Source of the DNA: Levilactobacillus yonginensis
GTDB taxonomy: Bacteria; Bacillota; Bacilli; Lactobacillales; Lactobacillaceae
Reading direction: 5' to 3'
Length of the DNA: 64,000 bases
Assembly: GCF_003946265.1 (NCBI RefSeq)
Contig: NZ_RHNO01000009.1
Coordinates: 1-64,000 of the forward strand
The position numbers were made by a program, and so were the translations under genes. The notes beneath the pieces were generated by a model. It saw only the letters and a program-made list of their open reading frames with translations, ran no database searches and was not told the origin of the DNA. Positions 44,130 to 52,266 of the stretch are shown piece after piece. Position 1 is the stretch's first letter. Every line of letters starts with the position of its first letter.

Positions 44130-44747
44130 TTAATGAACAAATTGTAAATTGTAATTTCCTTGACCATCAGAGGTGATGGTATAGGTGCTGTAACCTTCTT
44201 GAAGCCATTGGTTCTTGGAGGCCTGGGCCCAGTTCTGGGCATCAGCGACCGACGAAAAAGTGTGGGTCGTGCCAAACGAAGTTGGGTTGTGACTGCTGTT
44301 CTTGTTAGGCGCACTAGATGTGCTGTTAGCAGAACTCTTCTTCGTTTGTGCCTGATCCAGTAGTTTTTGCTCGCGGGTCTGAACAGCGTTGTTCGACTCA
44401 TTGTTAATAATATTCTGTAATTTTTGTTTTTGCGTAACGGTAAGGCCACTGTCATCGTATTGACTGTAGCGCTTCTTGAAGCTCTCAAAGGCGGACTGCT
44501 CCGAAACAGAAGAGGAACGAGCCGCAACGGAAGCACTAACACTGGATGAGCTACCAGTGCTGGCACCAGAAGGGTTGTTGTGGTGGTTAATGGCTAGGAC
44601 CAGCAAAATGGCAATAGCCAGCGTTAATAACGTCATGATCCATGGCCACCAGCGACGCGGCTTCCTTGGCCGTTTGCGAGTGGGCTGATCTGACCCCTGG
44701 TTAAAGTTATACCGTTGTACGCGTGATTTTGGTTCTTGGTTGTTCAA
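44130..44747 (-). CDS. Membrane-anchored extracytoplasmic protein, unknown function
   Basis: 205 residues. A basic cytoplasmic N-terminus (RKRPRKPRRWW) is followed by one membrane segment (PWIMTLLTLAIAILLVLAI), a Ser/Ala-rich linker, a helical stretch (FESFKKRYSQYDDSGLTVTQKQKLQNIINNE), another Ser/Asn linker and a 50-residue C-terminal module (TTHTFSSVADAQNWAQASKNQWLQEGYSTYTI). I do not recognise a named family. The start is TTG, set by TGGAGG eight bases upstream; that site itself overlaps an in-frame ATG (ATGGAGG), which is therefore rejected. Confidence 0.7.
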   Translation of the reverse strand: MNNQEPKSRVQRYNFNQGSDQPTRKRPRKPRRWWPWIMTLLTLAIAILLVLAINHHNNPSGASTGSSSSVSASVAARSSSVSEQSAFESFKKRYSQYDDSGLTVTQKQKLQNIINNESNNAVQTREQKLLDQAQTKKSSANSTSSAPNKNSSHNPTSFGTTHTFSSVADAQNWAQASKNQWLQEGYSTYTITSDGQGNYNLQFVH

Positions 44748-44953
44748 CTGAAAAACCTCCATGTCCAGAACGGTGTGAAAAAACAAGCTTGCCGTCGAGA
44801 CGACAAACTACCACACCCTTCATAATACCGCAAAACACCGCCAGAACAAAATTTTCCTGCTGATTTCGGAGATTTCTTAACCTTTCTTACCGCGAAATCA
44901 GTCAACCTATTGTATGATAGGAGTGGAACTAAGTCTGAAAGGTGGTTTTTATT

Positions 44954-45817
44954 TTGCATAATGATATTCCTGCATTACCGTTAAATAATGGCAACCGGAT
45001 TCCCCAACTCGGTTTAGGGGTCTTCCAAGTCGATAACGCTGAAGATACCAAGAACGCGATTAAGTGGGCTTTGGCAGCTGGATACCGTCACATTGATACA
45101 GCCGCATACTACGGCAACGAACAGTGGGTCGGCGAAGCTATTCGTGAGAGTGGCCTCAAGCGTGAGGACATCTTTGTGACCTCTAAGCTGTGGAACAGCG
45201 AACGTGGTTATGATGAGACGAAGGCGGCCTTCCAAGCAACGTTGGACCGTTTAGGATTGGATTACCTGGATATGTTTTTGATTCATTGGCCAGCTCCTGG
45301 TTACGTTGACTGCTGGAAAGCAATGGAAGACCTTTACAAGGAAGGTAAGATCAAGAACATTGGGGTTTCCAACTTCAATCAGAAGCAGATGGATGAGATT
45401 TTGGAAGCAGGGACGGTTAAACCAGTCGTTGACCAGATTGAAACGCACCCATACTTCCAACAAGACGAGATGCACGCTTACCTTGAAAGCAAGGGTATCT
45501 TGCATGAAGCCTGGAGTCCACTTGGCGGCGGGAACAACAACGCCTTGAGCGACCCAGTGATTAATGAATTAGCCGCTGCGCATGACGTTAGTGCTGCCCA
45601 AATCATTTTACGTTGGCACGTTCAACGCGAAGAAATTGTAATTCCAAAGTCCATTCATGAGGCTCGGGTTCAACAGAACCGCGATATCTTTGCCTTTGGG
45701 TTGGATCAAGATGAAATGCGGGCCATTGCGAACCTCGACGCCGGCAAACGAGTGGGTCCAGACCCAGACGATGCCGCCTGGTTAAAGAAGTCACAGACCT
45801 ACAGTAGCCGCAAGTAA
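44954..45817 (+). CDS. Aldo/keto reductase
   Basis: 287 residues, (beta/alpha)8 NADPH-dependent reductase of the AKR5-like group. The catalytic Tyr is in GYRHIDTAAYYGNE, Lys in TSKLWNSERG and His in MFLIHWPAPG. The cofactor motif near the end is IVIPKSIHEARVQQNRDIF. Relatives reduce 2,5-diketogluconate, glyoxal or aldehydes, so the substrate cannot be read. The start is TTG, nine bases after AAGGTGG; a GTG at 44942 overlaps that site. Convergent with the next gene with no space between stops. Confidence 0.9.
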   Translation: MHNDIPALPLNNGNRIPQLGLGVFQVDNAEDTKNAIKWALAAGYRHIDTAAYYGNEQWVGEAIRESGLKREDIFVTSKLWNSERGYDETKAAFQATLDRLGLDYLDMFLIHWPAPGYVDCWKAMEDLYKEGKIKNIGVSNFNQKQMDEILEAGTVKPVVDQIETHPYFQQDEMHAYLESKGILHEAWSPLGGGNNNALSDPVINELAAAHDVSAAQIILRWHVQREEIVIPKSIHEARVQQNRDIFAFGLDQDEMRAIANLDAGKRVGPDPDDAAWLKKSQTYSSRK

Positions 45818-46207
45818 TTAGCGGTACGGTGGAATGTCTTTGGCCGTTGCCTGGGGTGCCAATTGATCGGTCAATGTGTTCACGACCGTAATAGGTATCC
45901 GGGCAAATGGACTGAAGAAGTGGGGATGATCCGGGTCAGGAACGTCCTGGGTCTCCTTAAGTTTAGGGACTAATGCGACTAGGTCTTCCTTGTGAAGATC
46001 TAGTTTTTTTGCGTAATATACGACTTCCCGGTAACTGAAGTTTTTAAAATAGAAGTAGTAGCAGAGTCCAGCTACCACAAAATACCAGAAAATCGTCCAT
46101 TCTAGCCCAATTGTACTGGGGTTGAGGAACCCGATGAAGATTGCGGCCACGACAAAGATGAGATAAAGCCCGATGGAAAGAGCGGCCCAACGCTGTTTAT
46201 GCGTCAA
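45818..46207 (-). CDS. Small membrane protein, unknown function
   Basis: 129 residues with two or three hydrophobic helices (WAALSIGLYLIFVVAAIFIGF; WTIFWYFVVAGLCYYFYF) and a C-terminal cytosolic-looking part containing PDPDHPHFFSPFARIPI. Not recognised. The start is TTG, seven bases after GAGGTG; an in-frame GTG just upstream overlaps that site. Confidence 0.6.
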   Translation of the reverse strand: MTHKQRWAALSIGLYLIFVVAAIFIGFLNPSTIGLEWTIFWYFVVAGLCYYFYFKNFSYREVVYYAKKLDLHKEDLVALVPKLKETQDVPDPDHPHFFSPFARIPITVVNTLTDQLAPQATAKDIPPYR

Positions 46208-46410
46208 ATGTAGCACCTCGTTCTGTTTAGATTTGTGCTCCTAGTGTACGTGGTTTGGTTGGGGAAATTCAAGCAATTTCGTTAAATCTTCCCCGAAAGT
46301 TTAGACATTAACCCCCAGTCGTGTATAATAACACGGTATTATCTAGTTTGGGCGTAATATACGCCTTACCGGGCGGCCCTCACGGCTGAAGTTAGCTTAG
46401 ACCAGATAAC

Positions 46411-46586
46411 TGGGTTGACGTCGATGTTAGCCGAGAGGGCGAGAAAAATAGGCTCAGCCGTGGCACTGCCTTAGCGCGGCGATTTTCCGTGGTTAGGCAG
46501 AACCGAGTTTCGAGACCGCTCTTTGTCTCGAAATCGCGTTCACAGCGTTCCAGCCTATTTTTCTCGCCTGGCAAGGCGGCCAACCC
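46411..46586 (+). repeat. Structured intergenic element, copy 7 (two-hairpin variant)
   Basis: The outer arms 46438-46454 and 46552-46568 are a perfect 17-bp pair starting GGCGAGAAAAATAGGCT, AT-rich unlike the other copies. Hairpin 1 is CTGCCTTA...TTAGGCAG. The second hairpin seen in other copies is missing. Hairpin 3 is TTTCGAG-ACCGCTCTTTGT-CTCGAAA, then the linker TTCACAGCG. An outer GGGTTG/CAACCC pair closes it. A GGCGTA-ATA-TACGCC palindrome lies just before (46350-46364). Confidence 0.7.
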
Positions 46587-46650
46587 AAGAAACCAACCAA
46601 AATCAAGAACAATGATGAAGTCAATCGCGAAGAAATGAGAGGTAGACAAA

Positions 46651-47181
46651 GTGAGTTTAAGTTTTGAAACGATTCAGCCGGCCGACTACGAACAGGTCGA
46701 CCAGATCGTCAAGAGTGCCTTCGCTGCTAGTGAAGAAAGCGACGGCGATGAGGTACCTCTGATACACCGATTGCGAGCAACGTACGACTATCAACCTAGT
46801 TTAGAAGTGGTCGCTAAGACCGATTTAACGACGGTGGTCGGCCATGGGTTACTGACCCCCGTAACTATCCGAGGAAGTCGGCATAACACGACCATCGTGG
46901 CCTTAGCACCCCTGGCTGTGGCACCTGATCAACAGGGACAGGCTATCGGGAGTCAATTGCTGAGTGAATTAGAGACCCGGGCACGACTGGCTGGATTTAC
47001 GGCGGTCAGCGTGGTGGGGGATATGAACTTCTACGGGGGTCGCGGTTACGTGATGGCCGAAGATTTTTCAATTCATAATTCACTACCAGTACCGATGGGG
47101 AGTAACTTGATCAAACCACTGACGGCTGGGGCTTTAGCTCACGTTGGTGGGATGATCGAATACCCAGCCTCATTTAAATAA
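46651..47181 (+). CDS. GNAT-family N-acetyltransferase
   Basis: 176 residues. GNAT fold with the acetyl-CoA motif LAPLAVAPDQQGQAIGSQLLSELETRA and a following strand AVSVVGDMNFYGGRGY, the pattern of YhbS-like acetyltransferases. The substrate is unknown. The start is GTG, preceded by GAGAGGTAG. Copy 7 of the structured element lies about 65 bp upstream. Confidence 0.85.
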   Translation: MSLSFETIQPADYEQVDQIVKSAFAASEESDGDEVPLIHRLRATYDYQPSLEVVAKTDLTTVVGHGLLTPVTIRGSRHNTTIVALAPLAVAPDQQGQAIGSQLLSELETRARLAGFTAVSVVGDMNFYGGRGYVMAEDFSIHNSLPVPMGSNLIKPLTAGALAHVGGMIEYPASFK

Positions 47182-47196
47182 AATTTAGATTAGAGG

Positions 47197-47225
47197 TTGA
47201 CGGGGTTTTCTCATCGTGCTATTAT
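47197..47225 (+). promoter_or_regulatory. Promoter of the Tyr T-box transcript
   Basis: TTGACG, 17 bp, TATTAT. Confidence 0.75.
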
Positions 47226-47239
47226 CAAATCAATCAAAT

Positions 47240-47495
47240 AACGAACGCTAATTTCCATTACCAAGTAGCGTGTCATCTGTGTGTCAGAAAGTCGGTGGTT
47301 GCTGCGAACCGATCAGGGTGATTACGACGAAATACAGTGGAATGTCCTGGTACGCCAGGCGGACAATTACTAGAGCCGTTACCATCTAGAGAGTGGAGTT
47401 GCTGGGTCTAGAACCAGTGGCTCAAGTTGGGTGGTACCACGGTTTAAGTCTAATCGTCCCTGTTGCATAGTTGCAGCGGGGACGATTTTTTTGTA
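47240..47495 (+). ncRNA. T-box riboswitch with tyrosine specifier (TAC), upstream of NhaC-type transporter
   Basis: The distal stem I has the classic AGAAAGTCGGTGGTTGCTGC and GAACCGAT. The specifier loop reads GACGAAA-TAC-A, giving TAC (Tyr) at 47333-47335. The T-box GGGTGGTACCACGG is at 47429-47442. The terminator arms are AATCGTCCC and GGGACGATT, followed by TTTTT (47452-47491). Uncharged tRNA-Tyr should turn on the transporter. Confidence 0.9.
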
Positions 47496-47537
47496 CATAA
47501 CTTGGCGAAGATAAGATATAAAGAGGAGCGATTTGAT

Positions 47538-48983
47538 ATGAAAGAAGAACAACCAAAGACAAATTGGCGGCCAGTACATTTTGGCGAAGCCATTACCATT
47601 TTATTAGCAATGTTAGTCATTATGGGATTTGGGGTTATCAAGTTTGGGTTATCACCAATGACCCCCGTGTTATTGGTGATCGCGTTAGTCATTCTGTGGG
47701 CCAAGCTTCGTGGCGCCGAATGGGATGACATTCACAGCGGCATTATTGAAGGAATTAAAACTGGTATTATTCCCATTTTCATCTTTATTTTAATCGGGGC
47801 GTTGATCAGTGTTTGGATCGCCGCTGGAATTATTCCTTCCATGATGGTCTTCGGGTTTCATTTAATTTCTGCACAGTGGTTCGTTCCTTCCGTATTCCTA
47901 GTTTGTGCTATTATCGGAACGTCCATTGGGAGTGCCTTCACCATCATCTCAACTATCGGAATTGCGCTCTTCGGAATGGGGACCACAATGGGCTTCAACC
48001 CAGCTTTAGTTGCTGGGGCCATCATCTCCGGTGCTATCTTTGGTGATAAGACGTCACCACTTTCTGACTCAACTAACCTGGCATCGGCCATCGCTGAATC
48101 TGAATTATTTGCTCACATTAAGAATCTGATGTGGTCCACGATTCCCGCTTTCTTAGTTTCCTTAGTTCTGTACTTCATCTTGGGGACTGGTGCCTCTGAT
48201 ACCAATGCTTTAGGTAAAATCAATACGACGTTGGCTACGTTAAACGGCCACTTTAGTATTACTTGGTGGGCAGCTTTACCATTAGTTGTTATGCTGGTTT
48301 GTGCTTGGCGGAAAGTTCCCGCAATCGCAACGTTGTTGATCAACATTGGGTTGGCCATTGTCATGATTTTCATTGAAAAGCCTTCAACGTCTCTGAGCAG
48401 TATCGCGACCATGATTGAATCTGGTTTTGTTTCTAAGACTGGTAACGCTAGTGTAGATGCTTTGCTGACACGTGGTGGGATCAGTGCCATGATGGCCACC
48501 GTTTCCTTGATTATCCTGACGTTGACCTTAGGCGGCTTGTTGATGAAGTTCAACATCATCCAAACGGCGATGGTACCGTTGGCTAAGCGCCTGAAGAGTT
48601 CCGGCTCATTGGTTACAGCTGCTATCCTGTCAGGGATTGGCGTGAACATCTTCGTTGGTGAACAGTACTTATCCGTTATCTTACCTGGGAAGGCCTTCAA
48701 ACAAACCTTCAACGACCGTGGCTTAGACAACTTGGCCTTGAGCCGGGTCCTTGAAGATGGTGGGACCGTTATCAACTACCTGGTTCCATGGGGGGTTGCT
48801 GCCGTGTTCGCTGCCAACACGTTAGGCGTCTCTACGTTGGCATACCTGCCATTCTGCTTCTTCAGTCTCTTATCGCCAATCTTCTCCATCCTCAGTGGTT
48901 TCACTGGTGTTGGGTTGAAGCGCCTGCCTTCTAGTGACGACAGTAGTGCTACGGCGGCAACGATGGCTGCTGATGGCCGTTAA
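47538..48983 (+). CDS. NhaC-family transporter, probable tyrosine permease
   Basis: 481 residues, about 11-12 membrane segments. The NhaC signature is GAIFGDKTSPLSDSTNLAS, with FVGEQYLSVILPGKAF and LEDGGTVINYLVPWGV near the C-terminus. NhaC proteins are described as Na+/H+ antiporters, but members under Tyr T-boxes have been proposed as tyrosine transporters. The T-box here makes tyrosine the likelier substrate (inference). The start is the ATG after AGAGGAG; the upstream frame runs through the T-box terminator. Confidence 0.85.
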   Translation: MKEEQPKTNWRPVHFGEAITILLAMLVIMGFGVIKFGLSPMTPVLLVIALVILWAKLRGAEWDDIHSGIIEGIKTGIIPIFIFILIGALISVWIAAGIIPSMMVFGFHLISAQWFVPSVFLVCAIIGTSIGSAFTIISTIGIALFGMGTTMGFNPALVAGAIISGAIFGDKTSPLSDSTNLASAIAESELFAHIKNLMWSTIPAFLVSLVLYFILGTGASDTNALGKINTTLATLNGHFSITWWAALPLVVMLVCAWRKVPAIATLLINIGLAIVMIFIEKPSTSLSSIATMIESGFVSKTGNASVDALLTRGGISAMMATVSLIILTLTLGGLLMKFNIIQTAMVPLAKRLKSSGSLVTAAILSGIGVNIFVGEQYLSVILPGKAFKQTFNDRGLDNLALSRVLEDGGTVINYLVPWGVAAVFAANTLGVSTLAYLPFCFFSLLSPIFSILSGFTGVGLKRLPSSDDSSATAATMAADGR

Positions 48984-48999
48984 TCAATAATTTTGTAAA

Positions 49000-49036
49000 A
49001 AAAGCCAACACCCTAGAGGTGTTGGCTTTTTTTTGT
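49000..49036. terminator. Terminator shared by the NhaC and MntR genes
   Basis: AAAAGCCAACACC pairs with GGTGTTGGCTTTT around CTAGA, with A and T tracts on both sides. It contains the last codons of the leftward mntR-like gene. Confidence 0.85.
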
Positions 49037-49669
49037 GTAAATGTAGTCTGCGGCGTTAAGATTCAACGTAATTTCCCGGTGCTGTGGCAATTCTAAATAC
49101 AATAGATTCAAGTTGCGGTCACATTTGGTAATCTGCACGGGGACGTCCAACGGCAGCGCAACTTCTTGGAGGTAATCGACTAAATCGGCGGTTTCTAAGT
49201 AACTTTGACAAATTACTTGTTGACCAGTAACGACGTCGCTAAGGCGGGTGACATGGGTGTCATCCAGAACGCGACAGGGCTCCAGAACGCCACCAAAGGG
49301 GCTACGTTCTGGTAGGCCGAGATAAGAATTGAGGGCGGTGGCCGTTTCCGGTGTTAACGTGTCCGCCATGGCCCAGGCCTGAGCGGGGACTTGCGATAAA
49401 GGCAACTTCAATTGTTGCGTTAAGAAAACCTCGCAAAGCCGGTAGTTATGTAGTAGTTGGCAGGCAAGGCGACGCCCCCGGTCGGTGAGGGTTACTCCAG
49501 TGTAGCGGCGGCGGTCGACCAATTCGTCACGTTGTAGTAGCCGCGTGGTTTCTGTCACGGTAGCTGGTGAAACATTGGCGAAGTGACGAATCTGTTTGTT
49601 GCTGACTCGTGGCCGAGCATAACTGCACTCAGCAATGATTTTTAAATATGAATGACGTTGGTGTTGCAT
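49013..49669 (-). CDS. mntR: DtxR/MntR-family metal-dependent regulator
   Basis: 218 residues. An N-terminal winged HTH (HSYLKIIAECSYARPRVSNKQIRHFANVSPATVTETTRLLQ, then LVDRRRYTGVTLTDRGRRLA) is followed by a dimerisation domain (LHNYRLCEVFLTQQLKLPLSQVPAQAWAMADTL) and a C-terminal SH3/FeoA-like domain. This is the DtxR/MntR architecture. Position next to two mntH genes points to Mn(II) sensing. The usual E/H metal ligands are partly replaced (AWAMAD where many have EAEALEH), so metal affinity may differ. The start follows GGGGAG by nine bases. Confidence 0.82.
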   Translation of the reverse strand: MQHQRHSYLKIIAECSYARPRVSNKQIRHFANVSPATVTETTRLLQRDELVDRRRYTGVTLTDRGRRLACQLLHNYRLCEVFLTQQLKLPLSQVPAQAWAMADTLTPETATALNSYLGLPERSPFGGVLEPCRVLDDTHVTRLSDVVTGQQVICQSYLETADLVDYLQEVALPLDVPVQITKCDRNLNLLYLELPQHREITLNLNAADYIYTKKSQHL

Positions 49670-49708
49670 CTAATCAACTCCCCAGTAAGATCAGAAAATG
49701 TTAATCTC

Positions 49709-49723
49709 CCCTAAAAAATGTTT
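49709..49723. promoter_or_regulatory. Candidate MntR-type box upstream of mntR
   Basis: CCCTAAAAAATGTTT closely resembles CCCTAAAAAAGTGTTT at 49978-49993. Both lie in the mntR-mntH divergent region; a TTAGGG half-site fits DtxR-family operators (inference). Confidence 0.4.
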
Positions 49724-49977
49724 TTTCCATCTAAAAGTTTACCTGTAAGTGGCGAACGTTGCAAGTTATCTTTTTCTAACCGCAATTTTGGTGACTAATT
49801 GTGCGTACTTTTAGAAAGCAAATGCCGTGGATTGGGCATTCTTTCACTGATTTAAAATTATTTTTACATAAATTTCCGGATGATGTCGTCAATGAAATGA
49901 TGACTGGACTAGCAATGATGAAAGCGCTTAAAATGCTAAAATAAAAATTAACTTGAGCGTATTAAAGAGTTAAGTGT

Positions 49978-50019
49978 CCCTAAAAAAGTGTTTGATTTAA
50001 CAAAACATTGGGTTACAAT
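49978..50019 (+). promoter_or_regulatory. mntH1 promoter with overlapping candidate operator
   Basis: TTGATT (49992-49997), 16 bp, TACAAT (50014-50019). CCCTAAAAAAGTGTTT (49978-49993) overlaps the -35. Confidence 0.55.
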
Positions 50020-50052
50020 GGGCCTTGTAGGAAATAGAAGGGGGTCTTCGTT

Positions 50053-51639
50053 TTGAGTGATACACCAAAGAAGCACAAACTCATTGAGTACGCCAACGGG
50101 CGCTCACTTGAAGAGATTAACGGTACGGTTAAAGTACCCAAGGGGAAAGGGTTCTGGAAAACATTATTTATGTATTCGGGGCCTGGTGCGTTAGTTGCGG
50201 TTGGTTACATGGATCCAGGTAACTGGTCAACGTCCATTACTGGTGGACAAAATTTCCAATATCTATTAATGTCGATTATCTTGATCTCAAGTTTGATCGC
50301 GATGTTGTTGCAATACATGGCGGCTAAACTTGGTATCGTGAGTCAGATGGATTTGGCCCAAGCTATTCGGGCACGGACGAGCAAGTCCTTGGGAATTGTT
50401 TTATGGATCATGACTGAATTTGCGATTATGGCCACGGATATTGCGGAAGTTATTGGGGCAGCAATTGCCCTGTATCTGCTCTTCCACATTCCGTTGATTG
50501 TTGCGGTATTTATTACGGTATTAGATGTTTTGCTATTATTACTGCTGACTAAAATTGGCTTCCGGAAAATTGAAGCCATCGTGGTTTGTCTGATCCTGGT
50601 TATCTTAGTGGTCTTCGCCTATGAAGTGGCGCTGTCTAATCCCGATTGGGGTGGCGTTATTGGCGGTTTAGTACCAAGTGCTAAGACGATTTCTTCTACA
50701 CCACAGGTTGGTGGCCAAACCCCAATCAGTGGGGCCTTAGGAATTATTGGGGCCACGGTCATGCCACATAATCTTTACCTGCATTCAGCAATTTCTCAAA
50801 CACGGGAAATTGACCACAATGATGAAGAAGATGTTGCACGTACAGTTAAGTTCACCAGCTGGGATTCCAACATTCAGTTGACCTTGGCCTTCTTCGTTAA
50901 CGCTTTATTGTTGGTCATGGGAGTTGCTGTGTTCAAGAGTGGTTCCGTGAAGGACCCATCGTTCTTTGGTCTGTTCCAAGCCTTATCTGATACGAGCACC
51001 ATGAGTAACGGTGTATTGGCTGGCGTAGCTAAAACAGGAATTCTCTCGACGCTGTTTGCCGTTGCCTTACTGGCTTCTGGGCAAAACTCAACTATCACAG
51101 GGACTTTGACGGGTCAAGTTATCATGGAAGGTTTCGTTCACATGCGGATGCCACTGTGGTTACGGCGGTTAGTCACCCGATTGATTTCAGTGATTCCAGT
51201 TCTGATCTGTGTGATGTTAACGAGTGGTAAGAGTGCGATTGCCGAACACGAAGCCTTGAACGATTTAATGAATAACTCGCAAGTCTTTCTGGCGTTTGCG
51301 CTACCGTTCTCTATGCTGCCGTTGTTGTTAATGACAGATAGTAAGCTGGAAATGGGTAAGCGGTTCAAGAACACCCTGTGGGTTAAGATACTGGGGTGGA
51401 TTTCAGTGTTAGCACTGACTTACCTGAACCTGATTAATATGCCAGCGTCCATTCAAGGATTTTATGGGGATGCGATTACGGCTAGTCAAAAAGTTTTTGC
51501 GAATGATTTGGCCTATGTCTTGGATGCTGCAATTGTTGCCATGTTGATCTGGACGGTTCTTGAATTACATCGTGGTAGTAAGCGGGTTGCCGCTCAGCTC
51601 CGTGCTGAACAGGATGCAACCGCGAAAGAGGAGGCCTAA
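50053..51639 (+). CDS. mntH: Nramp-family Mn(II) transporter MntH, copy 1
   Basis: 528 residues, about 11 membrane segments. The metal site is DPGNWSTSITGG in helix 1 and GATVMPHNLYLHSAI in helix 6, the Nramp hallmarks. It imports Mn(II) with protons; Mn replaces superoxide dismutase in many lactobacilli. The start is TTG after AAGGGGG, with no closer ATG. It is followed three bases later by a Usp gene. The mntH-usp pair is repeated downstream. Confidence 0.93.
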   Translation: MSDTPKKHKLIEYANGRSLEEINGTVKVPKGKGFWKTLFMYSGPGALVAVGYMDPGNWSTSITGGQNFQYLLMSIILISSLIAMLLQYMAAKLGIVSQMDLAQAIRARTSKSLGIVLWIMTEFAIMATDIAEVIGAAIALYLLFHIPLIVAVFITVLDVLLLLLLTKIGFRKIEAIVVCLILVILVVFAYEVALSNPDWGGVIGGLVPSAKTISSTPQVGGQTPISGALGIIGATVMPHNLYLHSAISQTREIDHNDEEDVARTVKFTSWDSNIQLTLAFFVNALLLVMGVAVFKSGSVKDPSFFGLFQALSDTSTMSNGVLAGVAKTGILSTLFAVALLASGQNSTITGTLTGQVIMEGFVHMRMPLWLRRLVTRLISVIPVLICVMLTSGKSAIAEHEALNDLMNNSQVFLAFALPFSMLPLLLMTDSKLEMGKRFKNTLWVKILGWISVLALTYLNLINMPASIQGFYGDAITASQKVFANDLAYVLDAAIVAMLIWTVLELHRGSKRVAAQLRAEQDATAKEEA

Positions 51640-51642
51640 CCA

Positions 51643-52074
51643 ATGGCAACGACTTTTAAACGAATTTTAGTTGGGGTCGATGACTCGGCGGACGCCTTAT
51701 TAGCCTTTGATTACGCGATTCACCAGGCAAAGAAGGATGATGCTGAACTCGTCATTGTCTCCGTGTTGGAGAATGATGAAATGAACGTGTACCAGGCACT
51801 GGACAGTGACTACATCCATGGGGAACGGGATGCACTGAAGGAACACGTTAAAACGTATCAACAACAGGCTGAAGAGGCAGGCGTTACCAAGGTTAAGGTG
51901 ATCATCGCTGAGGGGGAACCCGGTGAAACAATTGTGAAGAATGTGATTCCTCACGTTGAGCCGGATTTACTAGTGATTGGATCGATTGCCAAGAAAGGGG
52001 TTAGCCGGCATTTTGGGAGCCAGGCAGCCTACATGGCCAAGTACGCCAAGATTTCGGTCATGGTAGTCCGTTAA
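51643..52074 (+). CDS. Universal stress protein coupled to mntH1
   Basis: 143 residues. Usp fold with KRILVGVDDSADALLAFDYAI, and the ATP-binding loop LLVIGSIAKKGVSRHFGSQAAYMAKYAKISVMVV. Its ribosome site GAGGAGG overlaps the end of mntH1, so it is translationally coupled. A paralog follows mntH2. Confidence 0.9.
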   Translation: MATTFKRILVGVDDSADALLAFDYAIHQAKKDDAELVIVSVLENDEMNVYQALDSDYIHGERDALKEHVKTYQQQAEEAGVTKVKVIIAEGEPGETIVKNVIPHVEPDLLVIGSIAKKGVSRHFGSQAAYMAKYAKISVMVVR

Positions 52075-52103
52075 ACATTACGAAAGTAAAATAACTTATC
52101 CGA

Positions 52104-52142
52104 AGTCGGTCAAGCTGGAAGTCCAGTCTGGCCGGCTTTTTG
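52104..52142 (+). terminator. Terminator of the mntH1-usp unit
   Basis: GTCGGTCAAGCTGG and CCAGTCTGGCCGGC arms with an AAGT loop, then TTTTTG. Confidence 0.75.
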
Positions 52143-52266
52143 CAATCGATTGTTTGGTGGCCACAAGAAACTTTTTAAATGGGAGGGCAAACGGTACTTT
52201 TCGTGAGCGACTAGCCTTACACTTGCCGTGGCTCAGGTAAGTTGGGTCGTTAGGGGGAGTGATTGG

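Noticed and set aside
48113-48775. A 220-codon antisense frame in the NhaC-type gene
   Set aside because: It is a mirror of membrane-helix coding; the sense gene has a T-box, ribosome site and family motifs.
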